Source: Polytrichum commune (Eukaryota; Streptophyta; Polytrichopsida; Polytrichales; Polytrichaceae). Taken from it: 64,000 nucleotides of DNA. The position numbers were made by a program, and so were the translations under genes. The stretch lies in assembly GCA_950295325.1 (NCBI GenBank), contig OX485805.1, forward strand, positions 52,724,758 to 52,788,757, given 5' to 3'. Positions 36,712-49,400 of this stretch are shown here, in pieces (the stretch's first letter is position 1; each line of letters starts with the position of its first letter). The notes beneath the pieces are model-generated. The model worked only from the letters and a program-made list of their open reading frames with translations, was not told where the DNA came from and made no database searches.

Positions 36712-36940
36712 TGGGGTGACTCATGTTCACAACACCTACCGAAGGGGAGGGAAAATTGGGGGAAGGAAAGGGTCAAAATGTTGATTATTAGTGTAGAGTA
36801 TGGTGCTGATTTGAAGAAAATATGATATTTAAATCAAGATCAAAGACTTTGGCTTAGTCTAGTGAGCTTAAATTGGGATGAATTAACACTTATAGGGGGT
36901 TAATATCACCTCGGTAAGTATCAAGAAACTATACCAATAT
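36712..36940 (+). repeat. Dispersed repeat family E, copy 2
   Basis: Direct-orientation partner of 35132-35385 (see there). Confidence 0.55.
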
Positions 36941-38200
36941 TGTCCCCCACCAAGCGCTATCTTATCCTAGCTTGCTACTAAAGTCCTACAAAAATGTGGT
37001 TTCGGGGGAGGCCATCTTCATAATGGCTAGTGGTATTTGCAGCGTATATGAAACAGAAGAAAAACTCTGCAACAAAGAGAACCACTTTGGTGGTGGAGGG
37101 AGCCATACCAAAACTAGGAGACTAGTTTAGCAATAACTAGGAGAGCTTCAGAAGGTAGGGAGAACATGGCAATGTTAGGGGCGATGTGGCAATTCCTCAA
37201 CTAAAACGACCCACAAGTAGGAATACATATAAAATTAAAACCAACCATTAAGTACCAAGGCCACAAAATAGCCCGAGCCGAACCGCATTGTGTGTGAACG
37301 GGCCCAACACTACAAGTGGGGCATCTTTAGCATTTAAAACAATGCCCTAAAGTCAGGTGGGGTTGGGCCTTAGCTTGAACCGATTGAGCTACCTGACCTA
37401 TCTTTAGCTAGTTAATAGCTAGCTAGGCTAGCCCATATTTTCCAAGCCTTGATCTTGTTATAGCTGGGCTAGCCCATATTTTCAGGTGTCATTTTCAGCC
37501 ATAACTCTTAGCTATTGGGTTAGCCGCTAGCCCAAAAAGTCTGCGGGCTAGCGGTTGTACAAGGTCTCGAGCATTTCCATGAGATTTAAATCTATCATAA
37601 CATTATTTAGCATTCAACTCTCGTTCAGTGGGCCCTCAAAATATACAGTTGGGTGCTCGAAAAGTTGCGCATGGAGACTCAAAGTTAGGCTAAACTCTTA
37701 ACATCACATTTTTATATTCTAAGGCCCACGTCACTAAGTAATGTTATGGCCATATAATTTTGTGGTATTAAAGTAAAAATATGTGCATTCCATGTTTTTG
37801 GGGCTACAAATGCGTGTGTCAAGAACTTTCCAAGATAAAAGGTTCTCTCATGATATTTGACTTTCACTTTGATATGACCTGCTAATAGTGTCATTTACCA
37901 TAGTCATTTGAAGTCTATGTATAGGTTACACTAATTGCCAAGTGCTTATTAAGTGAATCGAAGTACAAGTGAGTTCAAAAATATATGGGACTGCATCATT
38001 GTGTACATCTTGATTATACATTTAGAAATTATAAAATAACCACTAGTGTAATTTAACATATCACGAGTATTAAAGACAAACATTCAAGAAAGGTCTCCCA
38101 GTGTTTCACATGTGTTGGGCCAACATGAAGTAAACCAATAAATTTGGTAAATATTGTCACTTCACTCCAACTCATTTCTCATTCCTTGAGTACATTGTTT
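36941..38200. other. Intergenic, no gene seen
   Basis: Includes a stretch at 37400-37560 with repeated gctagccc/gggctagc palindromic segments. Otherwise AT-rich without open frames of note. Confidence 0.4.
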
Positions 38201-38392
38201 TTGTCTAATTAGTGTGGTTATCATTCGGAGTTATGTGTTGCTATAATTTTTTACCGACATTATCATTTTACATTAAGTTACACCATATTCTTCAGTGTGC
38301 AAACAAACTGCTTGTGCTATTTGGGTATAAAATAATACTTTTGGTAAAATGTTATAGCAATGCATAACTCCAAATGGTAACCCACACTATTC
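38201..38392. mobile_element. MITE family B, copy 2
   Basis: Left end ttgtctaattagtgtgg(g)tta with tcattcggagtta(t/c)gtgttgctataa; right end ttatagcaatgcataactcc and aaatggtaacccacacta is its complement. The interior catattcttcagtgtgcaaac is shared almost exactly with 39232-39418, and overall similarity to that copy is high. Confidence 0.8.
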
Positions 38393-38898
38393 TTTAAAAT
38401 ATTATAGTAAAATAGTTGCCAATCCAAAACAAGAACTTATTCATCTCAAAAAGTTACTTTTTTTGAAAAAAATTGTCTTGTTGATAGAACAACAGTGAGC
38501 ATAACATTTCTAGTCTATTCATAAGCTTTTAGTATTAACTCTTGGCAAGTACTGCACTAATATGTGACACCATATACCATGAATAATGTACATAATGTAC
38601 CATATGCTATATACCATATAAGAACTACACCATTCACACCTATTACTATGGGCTAAAAGTTAGTGTTGGTAGAAAATAACATGGCCCACAACAATTAATG
38701 TGTTAGGTATATTCTCTAGATTCTTCTAAAACAATTGATTCTCCTAACATAGTATTCGTGAAAATGTCACATTCACATGTGACTTTTTTCAAAGCCGACT
38801 AAGTTTCTAGTCTTGTGGAGTGCACTTCAACTGTGGAGAAATTTGCATTTTGAAACTAACTTTGTATGAGCACCTATGGTACAAGTTCATAGAGTAAA

Positions 38899-39016
38899 GA
38901 AGAAGTCTTTTTATATCATGAATGCTATGTTTTGATTGCTATCAAGATTCAAGATATGAGTCTTTGAAGTAAGAATGAAGTACATAACATTCATGATATG
39001 AAAAAAAAAACTTCTT
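38899..39016. repeat. Inverted repeat, about 30-bp arms
   Basis: aagaagtctttttatatcatgaatgctatgt at the left pairs with acattcatgatatg plus aaaaaaaaaacttctt at the right, leaving a loop of about 55 nt. Probably a small foldback element. Confidence 0.7.
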
Positions 39017-39164
39017 CCCTTGTTATCACTTGCACATGCTACTAGCATTTTGTGAATACATCCGGATGTAGTTGACAAAAGCTGACTCCACAGACCAATT
39101 CAAGCGAACCTGGCATTTGTGACACTTGTGCGTGCCATGTGACATTTTCACAAAATACCATGTT

Positions 39165-39449
39165 TCCTAAAGTCATGAACTTCAACCGGCTATTTCTCAA
39201 ACTCAACCGGTTCATCCTTAACTAGATCGTTTTGTCTAATTAATGTGGGTTACCATTCGAAGTTACGTGTTGCTGTAACTTTTTTACTGACTTTATCAAT
39301 TGAGTTACATCATATTCTTCAGTGTGCAGACTAACTGCTTATGTTATTTGGATATAAAATAATACTCTCAGTTATAGCAATGCGTAACTCCAAGTGGTAA
39401 CCCACACTAATTAGACAACAGTGTGGCGGTCGGTTCTCCCCATATATTG
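39165..39449 (+). mobile_element. hAT-like fragment interrupted by a family B MITE
   Basis: tcatgaacttcaaccggctatttctcaaactcaaccggttcatcc...aactag and then, after the MITE, cggtcggttctcccca...attg reproduce the 3' half and 3' end of the hAT-like family in order. The 5' end (CAGTGTCCGGGG) is not recognisable. The MITE occupies 39232-39418. Confidence 0.65.
39232..39418. mobile_element. MITE family B, copy 3, inserted in a hAT-like copy
   Basis: 187 bp with TIRs ttgtctaattaatgtgggtt and aacccacactaattagacaa, continuing into gaagttacg/cgtaactcc. It splits the hAT-like copy, so it inserted later. Some flanking bases (atcgtt; cagtgtgg) belong to neither and obscure the target duplication. Confidence 0.8.
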
Positions 39450-39984
39450 AAGACAGAAACATACACCGCTTGCTTGTGATGATATCAGAATTGTGTGATC
39501 TGTGATTCCGATATAGGCTTGACTTTGGAGATTAGATAAATGTCCTATATTTAGAAAAAGCTCAACAATCCAAACCCGGTGCACTAGAATACAATTTTAT
39601 TGACAATTCGACTTTCACACTGCAAACCGGCTAACATACGTCTCTCATCACTCCCTCTGCCGATTGGGCTAGTCAGCAATTAATAATCTTGGGTTCTGCT
39701 GGGAAGCATCCTCCCCTGTGTCTCCCTTGCCGCATCGACGCGGTCGGTATGAATCTTCTCGCACACATGTTCATGCTCTGGAAGGATTCGGTGGATTAAG
39801 CACGCACACTCATTGCGTATTGGAGTGGCCAAACTCCACAATTAGGTCACAGTATTACGCTAGTCACAAGGTTGTGATAAGAAGCCTTCAATCTTTGCAA
39901 GTTTCCTCATCCTGAAGTGGGGATCACGTGAAGTATATTTGTGTGCATCTTTAGCGACCGAGTGGAAGAGTACTGTGAGTTAGG

Positions 39985-40836
39985 TGGTCTTTGCCTGAGC
40001 AACCAACCAGCTGAGTGGGATCAGATACATCATCTAGTGTAGATTTTGTGAGTTTGGGTTTCGAAACCCAAATTTGAAGCTCAGCTGCACTCCTCCCATG
40101 AATGGTAGAGTGCTTTAACACATGAGAATGCAACGTTCGATTTTTGTCGTTCATTTTAAAGACTTGTATAAGATTATAAAGCTGGCACCTTCGATTGATT
40201 GGGGTTTTGGTGGTGGTTTTTAAGTTTCAAGTTTGTTAGTATCTTTACATCTGTTGTGGGCTCGAGAGAAGTCGAAGTGAGTGTGCCAGATTTGTGGTGA
40301 GTTGAAGAGTGTGGGTGATTGATTGCCTGAGCAACCTGAGTGGATCAGATGCTTCGGGGTAGATATGTGACGTTGATTCAGGTTTAAAACCTAAAATCAG
40401 AATCAGGCTTCAAAGCTGTGGTAGACTCCTAGAAGCTTTCCACAACCTGAGAGGGAAAAAAACGCTTGACAGGTTCGTTCTGACCTTCATCGTGCAATCA
40501 TCGATCTCAGACCCTGTCTTCGATTGGGGTTTAGGGTTGATCCTCAGTTTTAAGTGTGTTGTTGGTTCAATGTTAGAATCAGAGTGCCGAATTTGAGGTC
40601 ACAAGAGCATCTTAGATTTGTAGACATTAGAGCTCTGTTAAACTCCTGGTACCTGAATTTCTACAAACCGAGAGGAAACACGTTTGACAGATATTTATTT
40701 ATTTATTTGACCTTTCATCATTCATTCATCGATCTCAACTGAACCCTGTGTTTGGGTTGATCTTCAGTTTCAAAGGTTGTAACTATTGTCCAATCCGAGA
40801 ATATACACAGTCAGACTGCCGAAATTTGAGGTCACA
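39985..40836 (+). repeat. Triplicated leader upstream of the second calmodulin-like gene
   Basis: Three successive units share cctgagcaacc...gagtgg(g)atcagat (first two units), cttcgattgggg, gttgatc(c/t)tcagttt and, at their ends, gtgcc(a/g)gatttg(t)gg (about 40282), gtgccgaatttgaggtcacaa (about 40584) and ctgccgaaatttgaggtcac (about 40818). Spacing is about 303 and 233 bp. The last copy runs directly into the start codon (gaggtcacaATGG); the middle one reads gaggtcacaAGAG. This implies the leader expanded by tandem duplication. Confidence 0.7.
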
Positions 40837-41460
40837 ATGGCGTTGGATTCCGAGAATCAACATGCTCGTGCGGTGGTTAAGAAGCTCACCAGTTACACCG
40901 ATCAGATCACTACCCGCCCCGGCCTCCCCGCTCACCTTGTGAGGGAGCTGAGCGAGACGTTCAAGATCATCGATGTGAACGGTGATGGCAAAATCTCGAA
41001 GGAGGATCTGGGGATAGTCGCTCGGTCTCTCGGGGACACGGTGGAAGACGCCGACCTGGAGAAGTTGGTGGCCGAGGTGGACGCAGATGGCGATGGGTCC
41101 ATCAACTTGCAAGAATTCATTGATCTCAACACGCGAGCCGTCGATGGCGAATCAAACCATGTTGACAAGTTTGGAGAAGATTCCGAGTCTGCAGAAGACG
41201 CATCCGGTAATTACTTTGGAAAGTTTGGTGTGGACCGTGAATCCCTACTGTCTGCGTTCAATGTGTTCGACGCAAACGGCGATGGGTTCATCTCCGCAGA
41301 TGAGCTTCACAGAGTACTCGTGGGGTTTGGTGACAAGAAAGTGTCCCTGGAGGATTGCTGCGCGATGATCGAGTGCGTCGACGAAGATGGCGATCAGAAG
41401 GTCAATTTCAAGGAGTTTCAGTCTCTCATGATGGGTAGCTGCCAAGATTCCGAAACTTGA
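40837..41460 (+). CDS. Calmodulin-like protein, four EF-hands (207 aa)
   Basis: Intronless; the start is the first in-frame ATG (cacaATGGcg, good plant context). Loops: DVNGDGKISKED (46-57), DADGDGSINLQE (82-93), DANGDGFISADE (145-156) and DEDGDQKVNFKE (182-193). The first has Asp rather than Glu at position 12, which in other EF-hands weakens calcium relative to magnesium; the fourth has Gln at position 6, as in the paralogue. The linker between EF pairs is about 51 residues, acidic, with a repeated DKFGEDSES/GKFGVDRES motif. There is no signal peptide and no terminal prenylation or palmitoylation motif. Shares FISADELHRV and a similar helix after EF3 with the gene at 31406. Likely calcium sensor in cytosol or nucleus; target unknown. 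Confidence 0.93.
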   Translation: MALDSENQHARAVVKKLTSYTDQITTRPGLPAHLVRELSETFKIIDVNGDGKISKEDLGIVARSLGDTVEDADLEKLVAEVDADGDGSINLQEFIDLNTRAVDGESNHVDKFGEDSESAEDASGNYFGKFGVDRESLLSAFNVFDANGDGFISADELHRVLVGFGDKKVSLEDCCAMIECVDEDGDQKVNFKEFQSLMMGSCQDSET

Positions 41461-43446
41461 ACAATTGTTGTCTGCGTCACTGTTGATATCATATCATACC
41501 CTGTGATACCCTGACCACATACCCTGCTGGATAGATACTGGGTTTCAACTAATTATATCTGGGTGTGGATCCCTACTAACCCGCCCACAGTGATGAAGAA
41601 TCATGAAAGGCATCATAAATTTCGTCCAGAATTACGCCGTTCCGCGGCGCTGGAGTCTGAATTGCATACATACACTAATTCTTAGAACTAGCAGGGTAAG
41701 TGCTGCATTCAAGGAGTTTTAAAGTTCTGCATACAGACTGCTGTCTCCTGAACAGTGCATTGCCACCCCTCATGCCCTGATCACACAACATTATCGTCCG
41801 ATTCCAGCCATGAAAATGCGGCATTGTGTTTGAGAAATAGATGTTGGTCCACCATTTTTCACACTATTATAGCCAGAGATATCAACATATGGTGCCAATA
41901 GTGGTTGGTGTGATTAGCACCTCAAAGTAAAGGCAATCTAATGCTTTTCAAGCAAACTAAGTTATGAATATTTAGAGCATTCTTAGTGAATTGGCTAGAG
42001 ACCACCACCTGCACATATGTCAAGAAATATTCATTACATGTGACCTTGCAATTTTGAGCTTTGAATCTGATTTTTGAACATTCAATGTGTAATTGTTGGA
42101 TGTTACTAAACGAGGTGTGGTTTGCCAACATTTTTCACATGACATCCGGAATCGAACTCTTTGTCAATATACTCTCTACATCCATCAATATTGCCCCACA
42201 CTAATTTATTGACATTCCACACTATTTTGATTATTTGTGATCAACAATTACAAAAACATTACAAAATTGTGCTTTTACTATAATTGCTATACAGATGAAT
42301 TAACAATGGTCATGAGTTTTGTGTTATGGTTGGGTACCACGGTGATTTGCATGGGTGAAGAGGCAACCTATTAGTGAAGGCAACCTAATTGCACATATCA
42401 ATGTAGATGACATTACACTTTTCCTGTAAATGACATTTTGAATACTTGGCTTTCAAAGTAGTCTAATCAAGTAGGTAGCTCAAAACACTGAACAGATGGG
42501 TGCCTGCCACCACCCATATGAAATGTCCATATTGCAACCATCATCAAATTCAATTGCAAGGCTTCTTTGTTGACTGCCTATATATATACATAGGCATATT
42601 TGGTAGTGTGGCACAATGATGAGGTGATCAAGTATGATCAGTGTGACCAACAACTGTCAGCAACTTCACATATTTTTGAGTGGAACCTCCTTGGAACCTG
42701 GCTATAAATTCTAATGGTGCAATTGTGAGTAAAGGGTACACAGCTGCAGAAGGTTTGCAAACCTACACTAAATATGACTGCCATGTTGATTAGAGTGGCC
42801 TCCATGACTTTGTTATGTGGCAGCAATTTTCCCAAGCCTCCTTTGGTTGCCACAGTCCAGTGATTGCAAGATCATTTACATGGATTGATGATGAATATCG
42901 TGGGCCACACAACATCAGATGTTTAGTGTACTTATTTGGACATGGGGTAGTTGGAAAATGCTGTTCATACATGACTTGTTGGGATCTTCTTGGCATGGGA
43001 TTGGAGGTTTCATGGTGCAGGTACTTATTGATGCTTTCATGATATACCACTCTTTCTATCCTTCCAATACAATCCTACTTTTCATGATTCATACTGCACT
43101 CGCCATGATATCATGTAAGGCACATATTTCATGCCTGCAAATTTTCTTACATCAAGTGCTTAGAGTATTAACATCACCTAACAACGTCATAGAGATTATT
43201 GCACAAACTAAAAGTAGTGAAATCTGATCAACAAAGTGAAGGTTGCTTCCTGTTTGCTGAACTGAACCGGACTTATTGTCCTTACTATCACTTTCTATCT
43301 ACATAAGACGTATAGTATTTTGAAAGGAAGGCATTGAGCCCTATGATGATACATGGCTCCACTGCGTACAGTATAGAGCACTTGGGCTCATATTTTTGTT
43401 GGTGAATATACATCGATGTTTCTGTTTTCTTTTCTTTATTATTATT
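41461..43446. other. Intergenic, no gene seen
   Basis: Contains the 3' region of the second calmodulin-like gene (to roughly 41.8 kb) and the 3' flank of the lyase gene. Open frames up to 102 codons (42919-43227) lack motifs. Confidence 0.45.
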
Positions 43447-46400
43447 TTAAGTTAATGCCACACCTTCAGAGTGATCAGGACAAGGTGCTTCAAGCCGCAA
43501 GTAATCATACATGACACCAGTGAAAGGCCCTATAGCCTTCCGTTGTCTGAGAAAGACAGTGTTGTGCCCAACGTGGAAGAGCTTAGGATCGATGTTCATA
43601 ACCCAGAACCTATAGATGCCTCGAATTCCATGACGAGCAATTGAATTGTCTTTGCCATACTGCATTGTGTCAAATACTGGCTTTCGAGCGTCGGGGTTAT
43701 TTACAAACAGCTGCATACATAACAGTTGAAAGTTACAATTTCTCACCCCACACCTTTTATAAATCCCACAGAAATGTAGGGCTATTTAACCCTTAAAGGA
43801 TTGGGTATGTATTTATATAGGATACATGACAATCTTTACAAAACCCCCATACACTATTCAAAGAATATTATATTCGGTCTATGATAATGAATCCATATTT
43901 AGCACAACCTATTAAAATGAGGTCAAAATCAAGCCATATGTGACAACGGTGATTAGACATACATGATATGTATTTAGATCTATGTCATTTTTTTGAGCTC
44001 TAATCTCCCTGTCTTTCATTTTAAATATATGTATGCTCTTATTTAAATAACGCATATGATAAGTGCGATAATTTTAGATAGAGTTATTTTCGGAAATTTT
44101 GGGCTAACAAAATAAAGAAGTAAATTTGAATTCCTCCATATGACACCTCAAGGCCTGGAATGGGCCTCTCAGACCTTTAAGAGTTAAGTAGTCTTTGAGG
44201 GAAGTTGGGAAATACATAAGGATAGACACCTTACCTGTATGGCTGCTGTACTTGAAGAAGCTGTTGCAATAAGCAATTTGTAAAACCCCTGCGTGCTAAC
44301 TTCAGGAAGCTCAAACTGCACCTGCCATGTTGTAGGTGTATACGAACCATCTGGCATTATCCTGCAATCTCCCCCCCCACACACACACACACACACCTTT
44401 GTTTATGGTGCTTGTCCTGATTTTTCTCAAATTTTGTCGAGCTCAAGAGCAATTGTCGGGCTAAAGTGGATACCATAGCTATAAATTATCAGTTGTGAGC
44501 CTCGTAAGTTTCCAACAAAATAAAGCTCAAGAAATAGTCCAATTTTGACACCCCTCATCTGCCAAATTGTGAGTTTCATCATTTATCTAATTCTATGCTA
44601 CTAACTGAGCACAACCTATCACTTGTCAAATCAGAGTTCAAAACCTTAGCATTTCTGCTTCAAGAGATACACCTTGAGATAAAGAGTCCATATCCGAGAT
44701 TGGTAGTCCAAAGCTTCATGTTTCATGTTCTAACTGAATCTTTAAACTAATGAATGTCAACAATTATGGATAGAGAAGAAAAGCTTTTGTCCTACCGATT
44801 AAGGTGTGCGAAGAACCAGTCAGTCTGCCAGTTGCTTGTGCCAACTGTGTACACCAAGTCCTCATTAGGATAAAGCTCTGTGTACCGTTCCCATAATCCA
44901 TACTGCCTCCATCTGCCACATAAAACCTTGAATTAACCTTTAATTCACATACAGATCCGGCCACTTCCTTTACACGCAGCAGAAAAATCCCTGAATTTTG
45001 TTATATGAGCATGCCCATCGTCAGAGAGTTCAGAGATCTTGAAGTAATTTGGTAGCTTGATTACTTATTGTTACCTACAATAGTGCCGAGGATTCTAGGA
45101 TTTGTGCACCTAACATCCATGGCACAGAGGTCACCTGAATGCATATGGAGCTCACTGAACTCAGTGAATTTTAAAGTTACGACAGCCAAAAGTACAACTT
45201 TCAGGGGATGCACTCTTTATTAGGAATAAATCCAATGCGCCCTTCAAACTATTACCCTTGTATACAAAAAAAAAAAACATTGTAAGAAAAACAAGAATAT
45301 GGATACAAACGTAGAGATTACAGATAGCCTCGAATACATGTACTAGCCCAAAACATATGCATCTAATCATTATTAAAATCCTAATTTGGCATTTCCCGCC
45401 CAGATAATGAGCCTAATGTAGTTTTAAAGATAGAAGGACCACAAAATAACCGGAAGTATACATACAAAAAGACTCCAACAATATCCCTCCTATGTGTAAG
45501 AAGTAAGGGACCTATCCGATTAATACCCCTTTTGGGCACCCAAGTGGGCAGGTACTGCAGATGTTTGACTATCTCATGCAAAGATGGAACTATGTGCAAA
45601 GTTGCATAATCATTGCTTCAACCTCATCACAATCAAAGCCTAAGGTTACTAATGTTACCTACTTCTGGGAGCTGTTCAAGTAAAGCCTGTTGACATATTT
45701 TGGATTCGGATCAGGAACATAGAACCCTGTTGCTGTGCGATCAGGAAAGCCAATGTCCCAGACTGTAGGGCCAAAACGTGGAGCTCTGTATGTTATCTCA
45801 CCAATATGTATACGTACACCTGCCACAAATTAATGAGTTATTGAGCTCATCGACCATGCAAACCCAAAAGCAAAATGCCAGAGCAAATCCTCAAATAGGT
45901 TTAGGGTTCAGGACTTAGGGTTTAGGGTAACATAACACGAAATACAGAGTTGCTTGAGGGATTTGGTAGTAATTTTACGCCACAAAGGTTTCAACCATAT
46001 TAAATAGAGAAGCCTAGGAAGTTGAACCTGATTCAACTCTAACGTTTTCAAAGACAAACCTGGCTGGATGTGAATGGGGCCATTCTCATATTTGTAATCC
46101 CCAACTACACCAGGGACCCATCCGTAAAGGTCATATACACCAGCTTGGATATGCTTTATTGAGAAGCATCCATCACCATCAGCTTCAGTCCAGAATTGGT
46201 AGCCCTGTTGGTAGAAAAGGAGGATGGAAAATCAGCCGTAATTTTTTGTGTCATACCTTTATGGTGCTATCTGGTTTGACATAAATATATTATTTCTTGG
46301 AATAAGTTTCACACGTGTCATATGCCCATTGATTAGGATCCCATTGAATCTTATGTGGAATTGAAGCCACCCTTTGGTAATAACTTTACAGGTAATCAAG

Positions 46401-49400
46401 CCATTCCATAACAGTGTGAATGCTCTTTTGAAGACTGCTTCAACATCGTGCCAGAGACCATCACTCATATCAAAACAATGCTATGAATGTGCAGTCTATG
46501 ATTCGAAATATTTACCTTACTATCCTTTTGCCAAGAACCTGCATCCCCAGGAGTCGCTAAACCCACAAAGGCATGAGCACCTCCCCAAACATAGGGTGGC
46601 ATAAACCTGACAACAATAAAAATCTGGATTTTAACACATGCATTCCAATTTAAACAACATGGGATGCATGTTAGATTCTTGAAGCAATCATATAGGATAT
46701 TCTACCAATTTGTTTTTTCTGGAAGGCTATGTCCACCTACTGATCACAAACCAAAAGGCGGCCTGAAAATATGCCACGTTCTTGAGCTTTTGCATAGTCA
46801 GGTGACGCAGGCCAAGAGTACGGCCATGACCTCATCTCAACTTCTACCTGCATTTCAATCAAAAAAATAAACCTCACAATTGGCTGAAGAATTGATGCAA
46901 TGAACGCAAAATGAATTTGAAATGAATGTTCTGGATTAATTGACTAGTCCATATTATTAGTTGGCTGTTGATTGCATTACTAATAATATGGAATTTGTGT
47001 ACAATCACTTGGAGATCCAATACACTTGTCCAATGCATATGGCATTATAACTCTGACTCTCCACCACAGAATACTTATCCTCCTATTCAGTGGATTTTTG
47101 CTTACTTGTGCTTTAGCATTCTCCCAGAGCGAGAAGTAAGGTGCACCATGCAGTGCAGCATTAAGGTAGATGAAAATTGGCCCAAAGACCTTCTGCCAAG
47201 CTTCCCCTTCCTCAAAGCTAGGGCAAAGTTCGAGTCCAGCATAATGTGCACTATGAAATACCTGACAGATCATGATTGCAAACCACCAATCAACACAGAA
47301 AATTATGATAAATTACCTCAGAGCCATTCAGGAAAAGGTTGAGAAAAGAGGCCAAGACAATCTGAGTCATAAATGGTGAGTCTCTCTACATGCTGTTGGG
47401 TGAAAATACATTCATTAAAAAGACCACAAAGCTTGACCTTGCAGCTTAAATCGATGGACAGATAATTAGGTCTCACATAGAAATGGATCCTATTTCCACC
47501 TCCTTGTAGGTGATATCTTAGGAGGTGATAGCATGTACTCAAACAAAGAACAGAAGGAAATGTTGGTTTGAATAATAAGTAAAACTTACAGAGAGACACG
47601 TGGGGCCCACATGGGAAGTTAAATTCTGCTTGGTGGGGCCTCCATTTCGAAATTCATCGCTAGGTGTTATTATCCAGAAACCAACCATTGGGTTGCCACT
47701 GATCCAACCGTGCACTCTATGGTCCCAGTTTTCTTTTGAATACTGATACTTGTCATCCACCTGCCAATCCAAGAAACCCTTGATTCAGGAAATGTCATGT
47801 TCTGGCCAATCTACTTAACTGGTTTCATATGTCATGAATTTGTGGTAGCCAGTGACTACGCCTGAGGCAGTATGTGATGTGAGAGCAACTCCTATGGTCA
47901 CTGTAAACTGATTCTCTCAAAAATTGGCTTTGAAAGTATAATTGGGCCATGGTTTTTGAAGTACTATCAGGCCAATGACACATGCTCATCTCACACAGAA
48001 AGTCCATTTATCTTATAAATCTTCATTGGCCATAAATTATTGAGAGACACACGACCCTCTAAAGCCCTTTAACGCTCAATTCTTAAGGGTGGGAAGGGGT
48101 TACAGTGTTGCCCTCTCTCAGTAATTGGTGAGCAAGAAATGTTCAGAAAACGTATGGGTGGAATGAAGATGCGATCTTGCTCCAGACAAACAGAGAAAGG
48201 GGGTTATTGAGAGAATCATTTTCCAGTGACCATAGGAGTTGATCTGAGAAACCTAAAGGAAGACATTTATTCAGAAATAGTGTAATACGATTGTTCTACT
48301 CGACTATCAGTCTGGTCATTCAGATATTGCGGAGCCCTTTTACTCTGACATTAATGATGTGCACAACACCATGTAAGTTACTGAGGCGACTAAATAGGAA
48401 GATTTCCAAGCATAGGATATGTGAAATCCATAGAACTTACCTCGTCTCGGAGACAGGGTTCAACTGGATTTGTAAGTATGTGTGCTTCTGGATAGGCTAG
48501 TTGCTGACTCCTGTCTGGATTGAGATCCTCAGGGGCTGGCATTAACCTCTGCCTGTCATCTGCTATGGCCATGAACCGGAACCTGAAAAAGTACATAAAA
48601 AAACTTACAAATTGGATCAGTTGTTTGCACAAGCCCCCATTACCATCCTACTCATGTGCGCCCTTTTACACAATAAGTATATCAAATCAATGGTTGTGAG
48701 AGTTTCAAGTGTTATGGTCTCCCAGTTTTGTATTAAACCCACCTCTTTTATGCGGGCTTCATGCAAAATCAGGTAGACCATAAAACATTATCCATTGCAT
48801 GCCATGTAGGAATCCATGTAGGGTTTACATCCATTCAAACTTCCTTGGTCCCTTAAGCCCTCAAGCTCTAGTGTGAGGTGCAGTGGGATGGTCTTGGCAT
48901 TTTCCACCAATGTGAGATTTAGATGTCAATGGTCAAGGGCCCTCAAACTCTAGGGTAAAGTGCCCCCTAGTGAGGCAAGAAAATATGCAGAATGGATGAT
49001 CATCAAGTTAAGGCCCACTACATGCTGACACCTGGCAATCTGAGCTGACACCTCATCCAATATCCATGGGCACTTCATTGCATCAAATAGACATGAGAAG
49101 GATGTCCAAACCTATCTTTACTGAGCTTAAACACGATACGGGTTTGATTGAGGCTGAAGGCTGGCCAGCCATTCGGTCGCTCATAAATGCTGTAAGTGTA
49201 AAAGCCTGAACACCCTTGCATCAACGCAAATCTGAGAAACCAGCAGACATCAACTTTTGTGTGAACCAAACAACTTAATTAATGTTTGAACTGGACCAAA
49301 GGTCCTGAAAAATCTTAATTGGTTGTAAACTTAGAACTATGCATTTGCTTTCTAATCAAATGCAACTGCAATTAAGACTCAAGTACGTGCCATTGACAGC

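Noticed and set aside
45904-45935. Telomere-type gggtttaggg motifs
   Set aside because: Only two or three degenerate units; such interstitial motifs are common in plant introns and promoters and do not indicate a chromosome end.
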